A stretch of DNA of 64,000 nt, from NCBI RefSeq assembly GCF_000004075.3, contig NC_026655.2, forward strand, positions 4,960,001-5,024,000. The letters are read 5' to 3'. Positions 61,601-64,000 of the stretch are shown here, one piece after another. The first letter of the stretch is position 1. Every line of letters begins with the position of its first letter. The notes below the pieces were generated by a model that saw nothing but the letters and a program-made list of their open reading frames with translations, made no database searches and was not told the origin of the DNA. The DNA is from Cucumis sativus (Eukaryota > Streptophyta > Magnoliopsida > Cucurbitales > Cucurbitaceae). A program made the position numbers and the translations under genes.

Positions 61601-61886
61601 AGTAGAAGAAGCAAAAAATGGTTAATACAAATAGAAATAAGGATTGAGGCACAAAAACAAACAAGAAGGGTATTGTGGTAACTACAAACTTGATCAGAAG
61701 CTTTCTGCTGCTGCCATTAAAAGCCCACCAAGTTCATCGTCCTACGAAGAGAAGAAGAGGGAAGGAAGAAAAAAAGAAGAAGAAGATTCTCTTTTGTTAT
61801 CCTACAAACCCATAAATCATTTCCTCTCAATTTTCCATTTCAATTTTTGTAAAAAACTCATCTCTTAATCGTTCTTCTTCTGAGTG

Positions 61887-61967
61887 ATGGGTGTGAGCTG
61901 CCGTTGTTCCCACACTTCACACATCACTGAAATCATAATCACCAGCTTTTTTCGCCATAAGCCTTAA
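61887..61967 (+). CDS. Upstream peptide ORF of the HD-Zip gene (CPuORF33-like), 26 aa
   Basis: ATG at 61887 in good context (G at -3, G at +4); the peptide begins MGVSCRCSHTSHITEI and ends with FFRHKP, stop TAA. It lies 97 bases before the main start of a HAT5/ATHB1-type gene. Arabidopsis ATHB1 is known to carry a conserved-peptide uORF (CPuORF33) that represses translation of the main frame. Position and length fit; the identity is inferred because I cannot align it here. Confidence 0.7.
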   Translation: MGVSCRCSHTSHITEIIITSFFRHKP

Positions 61968-62020
61968 GATTAACCCGCACAATTACAGACCCACTGGATA
62001 AATTTTATCCCTTTTTCTTG

Positions 62021-62032
62021 ATGGCTGTTTGA
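62021..62032 (+). CDS. Second, three-codon upstream ORF (Met-Ala-Val)
   Basis: ATG-GCT-GTT-TGA, ending 32 bases before the main start at 62065. It follows the peptide uORF in the same leader. A role in reinitiation is possible but unproven. Confidence 0.4.
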   Translation: MAV

Positions 62033-62064
62033 AAAGAAGGAATCATTTCTTTTTATTTAGGCTT

Positions 62065-63683
62065 ATGGCGGGCCGGAGAGTCTACGGCGGCGACGACGGT
62101 GGTAGTATAAGTGGTGGTTCTTCTAATCATAGTGTTTTACTTCAGAATCGTTGTGGGTCTTTTGCTTCTGAGCCTCTTAATGCTCTGTTCCTTTCTGGGT
62201 CTTCTTCTTCTTCCTCCCCTTCTCTGCTTGGTAACTCTCTTCTTCTTTATCTTTTCAGTTCTTGTCTCTGTTTCTTTGATTTCTTTCATGTTTCTATGTG
62301 GAATTTATGGTTTTGTTTACTCTTTTGGTTTCTCTATTAATTATGATTGAAAAAAAAAAAGCTTTGTATCTGTTGAATTTTCAATGATTTTTTGGCTGTT
62401 TGAATTGGATCATTAATCTCTGATTTTGAGAGTAAATGTAATTTCCTTTTCCTGAGTTTCTTTCTGATTTAAGTTTGTTTTCTGTTTGTTACCTCTGTTC
62501 AATTTTGAAGCAGAATGTGTGAGATTGATTGATATCATTTGACTTGTATCACTTGTTGAGTAGAACTTGTCTGCTTGTTTTGAGATGATATTTGATTATC
62601 ACTTCTAGTGTTTTTAATGTAAATTAAACAGATTCTGTTGTTAGGCTGATGTAAATGGCGCATTAAATAGACGTTGTTCGATTACATACATGCCCAAGTT
62701 GATCTTCTTGACAGATTGTTCTGGTGCAGGTTCAAGATCCATGATGAGTTTCGAAGATATTCGTGGAGGAAACGGATCGAATAGATCGTTCTTTTGCCCG
62801 TTAGATAGTGAAGATAATGGGGATGAAGACTTGGATGATTACTTCCATCATCCTGAAAAAAAGAGGCGATTAACCGTTGATCAAGTCCGGTTCCTCGAGA
62901 AAAGTTTCGAGACCGAGAACAAGCTCGAGCCAGAAAGGAAAGTTCAATTAGCGAAGGACCTCGGTCTGCAGCCTCGTCAGGTTGCTATATGGTTTCAAAA
63001 TCGCCGAGCTCGGTGGAAAACTAAACAGCTGGAGAAGGACTACGAGGCTCTTCAATCCAGCTATGGAAGCCTTAAGGTTGACTATGAAAACCTACTCAAG
63101 GAGAAGGATTCACTAAAAGCTGAGGTAAAATTTTAAAATGTTCTTGAAATTTCAAATTTCAGTACCATCATTACTTATTAAGCGCTGTTGGGTTTTCATG
63201 ATTACTAAGAAACAGTAATTACATGGATATATATTGCAGATTCTTCTCCTAACAGACAAGCTGCTACACAAAGAAAAAGAAAGAGGAAACTCTGTGCTGT
63301 CTGAAGTTGACAAATTTGGTGAAGAATTACCACACAATCTGGTTGCTGATTCAAATTTGGAGGATGAAGTTTCCAAATCTTCAAAGCTGGGTTGTAAGCA
63401 AGAGGATATCAGTTCAGTCAAAAGTGATATATTTGATTCAGATAGCCCACACTACACTGATGGGGTTCATTCTTCACTTCTAGAGCCTGGAGATTCTTCC
63501 TATATTTTCGATCCTGATCAGTCCGACTTATCGCAGGACGAAGAAGATAACTTGGGAAGGAATCTATTGCCTCCTTATATCTTCCCAAAGCTCGAAGATG
63601 TCGATTACTCTGACCCGCCCACAAGTTCTTGTAATTTTGTATTCCCCATTGAAGACAATGCCCTTTGGTCCTGGTCTTTGTGA
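62065..63683 (+). CDS. HAT5: HD-Zip class I transcription factor, HAT5/ATHB1-like
   Basis: Homeodomain-leucine zipper activator binding CAATNATTG-type sites as a dimer; Arabidopsis HAT5 (ATHB1) affects leaf and hypocotyl growth. Exons: 62065-62230, 62730-63124, 63240-63683; 334 aa. A longer frame reaching 62029 begins at a non-ATG codon, so 62065 is chosen. Gly/Ser-rich N-terminus; the exon 1/2 junction gives [10 protein letters not shown], the ATHB1-type signature. Homeodomain about 97-153 ([19 protein letters not shown], then [19 protein letters not shown]) with intact recognition helix; leucine zipper about 154-190 ([20 protein letters not shown]). The acidic C-terminus ends with [13 protein letters not shown], the aromatic AHA-like activation motif of the class. 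The intron inside the zipper (after AEL-type KAE) is a family feature. The leader carries two uORFs, so translational control is likely. HAT5 is the closest match I recognise. Confidence 0.93.
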
Positions 63684-64000
63684 GTCTTTTTCCATGTGCT
63701 TTCCTTTACCATCTTCATTACCTAAAACCATGTTTTTCTAGTAATTTTAAGTCTAAATCCAAGCAATGGTAGCTCACGGCCATATGTCGATCCTAGCCGA
63801 GCCGGGTTTAGTTTCTGTCGACGATTTCGATCCATCCTGTAATCTTCTTGGGTTTTGGTCGAGGGTGGTTTTTATTGTTAAATAATCCTTGTTTCCTTTT
63901 GAATGTGATTAAATAATATCTTCTCAATTATGTTGCCACCTTGAAGGGATGCTGTTCATTCACCCTATCAGCTTGTTGTTGCTTTTGAAGATGTTAAGGT
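63684..64000 (+). other. 3'UTR and flank of the HD-Zip gene
   Basis: The sequence after the stop is the likely 3'UTR; its end is not clear within the window. No further gene is recognised. Confidence 0.6.

Noticed and set aside
1..64000. Search for a prokaryotic-style gene cluster, CRISPR array, phage or viral integration
   Set aside because: All supported genes are plant nuclear genes with spliceosomal introns or known intronless plant families; no such system was found.

Overview
The window is nuclear DNA of a flowering plant, probably a eudicot. It is AT-rich, its genes have many short exons with GT-AG introns, and every recognisable protein belongs to a plant family. Cucurbitaceae is my guess from general impression only; no species was established. 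I see no virus, prokaryotic operon, CRISPR array or functional RNA gene. The exon models were built by hand. In each multi-exon gene the donor and acceptor phases agree and the spliced frame stays open to a stop, so most models should be close to exact.

Layout. 94-7668 (-): a complete half-size ABCA (ATH-type) ABC transporter, 18 exons, 951 aa. 8491-8884: a decayed nuclear copy of plastid DNA (5S rRNA to trnR-ACG). 9624-13632 (-): an IQ67-domain (IQD31/32-like) calmodulin-binding protein, 651 aa, with a 5'UTR intron and a promoter up to about 15.2 kb. 15.25-19.8 kb: AT-rich spacer holding one orphan promoter-like cluster at 17.34-17.40 kb. 19814-23085 (-): a group IIb WRKY factor, 614 aa. 23.1-30.7 kb: the largest gene-free stretch. 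30697-35634 (+): delta-1-pyrroline-5-carboxylate dehydrogenase (ALDH12A1), 16 exons, 555 aa. 37015-43705 (+): a YLPM1-like P-loop protein, 13 exons, 874 aa, with a TRIM-like retroelement in intron 3. 44769-46515 (-): a pectate lyase, 439 aa. 50121-53222 (+): an intronless QUIRKY-type MCTP, 1033 aa. 54746-55021 (+): a small Lys/Glu-rich protein. 55595-56302 (-): a DUF1118 thylakoid protein (RIQ family), 204 aa. 56.3-61.6 kb: AT-rich spacer with a promoter-like island and a hairpin element. 62065-63683 (+): an HD-Zip I factor of the HAT5/ATHB1 type, 334 aa, preceded by a 26-aa upstream ORF.

The genes do not form one pathway. They are a normal mixture: transport, calcium signalling (IQD, MCTP), transcription (WRKY, HD-Zip I), proline catabolism, cell-wall remodelling and photosynthetic membrane organisation. 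Two neighbour pairs, P5CDH with the YLPM1-like gene and QKY with the DUF1118 gene, match Arabidopsis neighbourhoods as I remember them.

The observations most worth following are translational and structural: the HAT5-type peptide uORF, a four-base-overlapping minimal uORF at the QKY start, a G-quadruplex tract upstream of QKY, the missing zinc-finger intron in the WRKY gene, the plastid-derived insertion, the TRIM-like element, and three promoter- or exon-like islands with no recognised gene.
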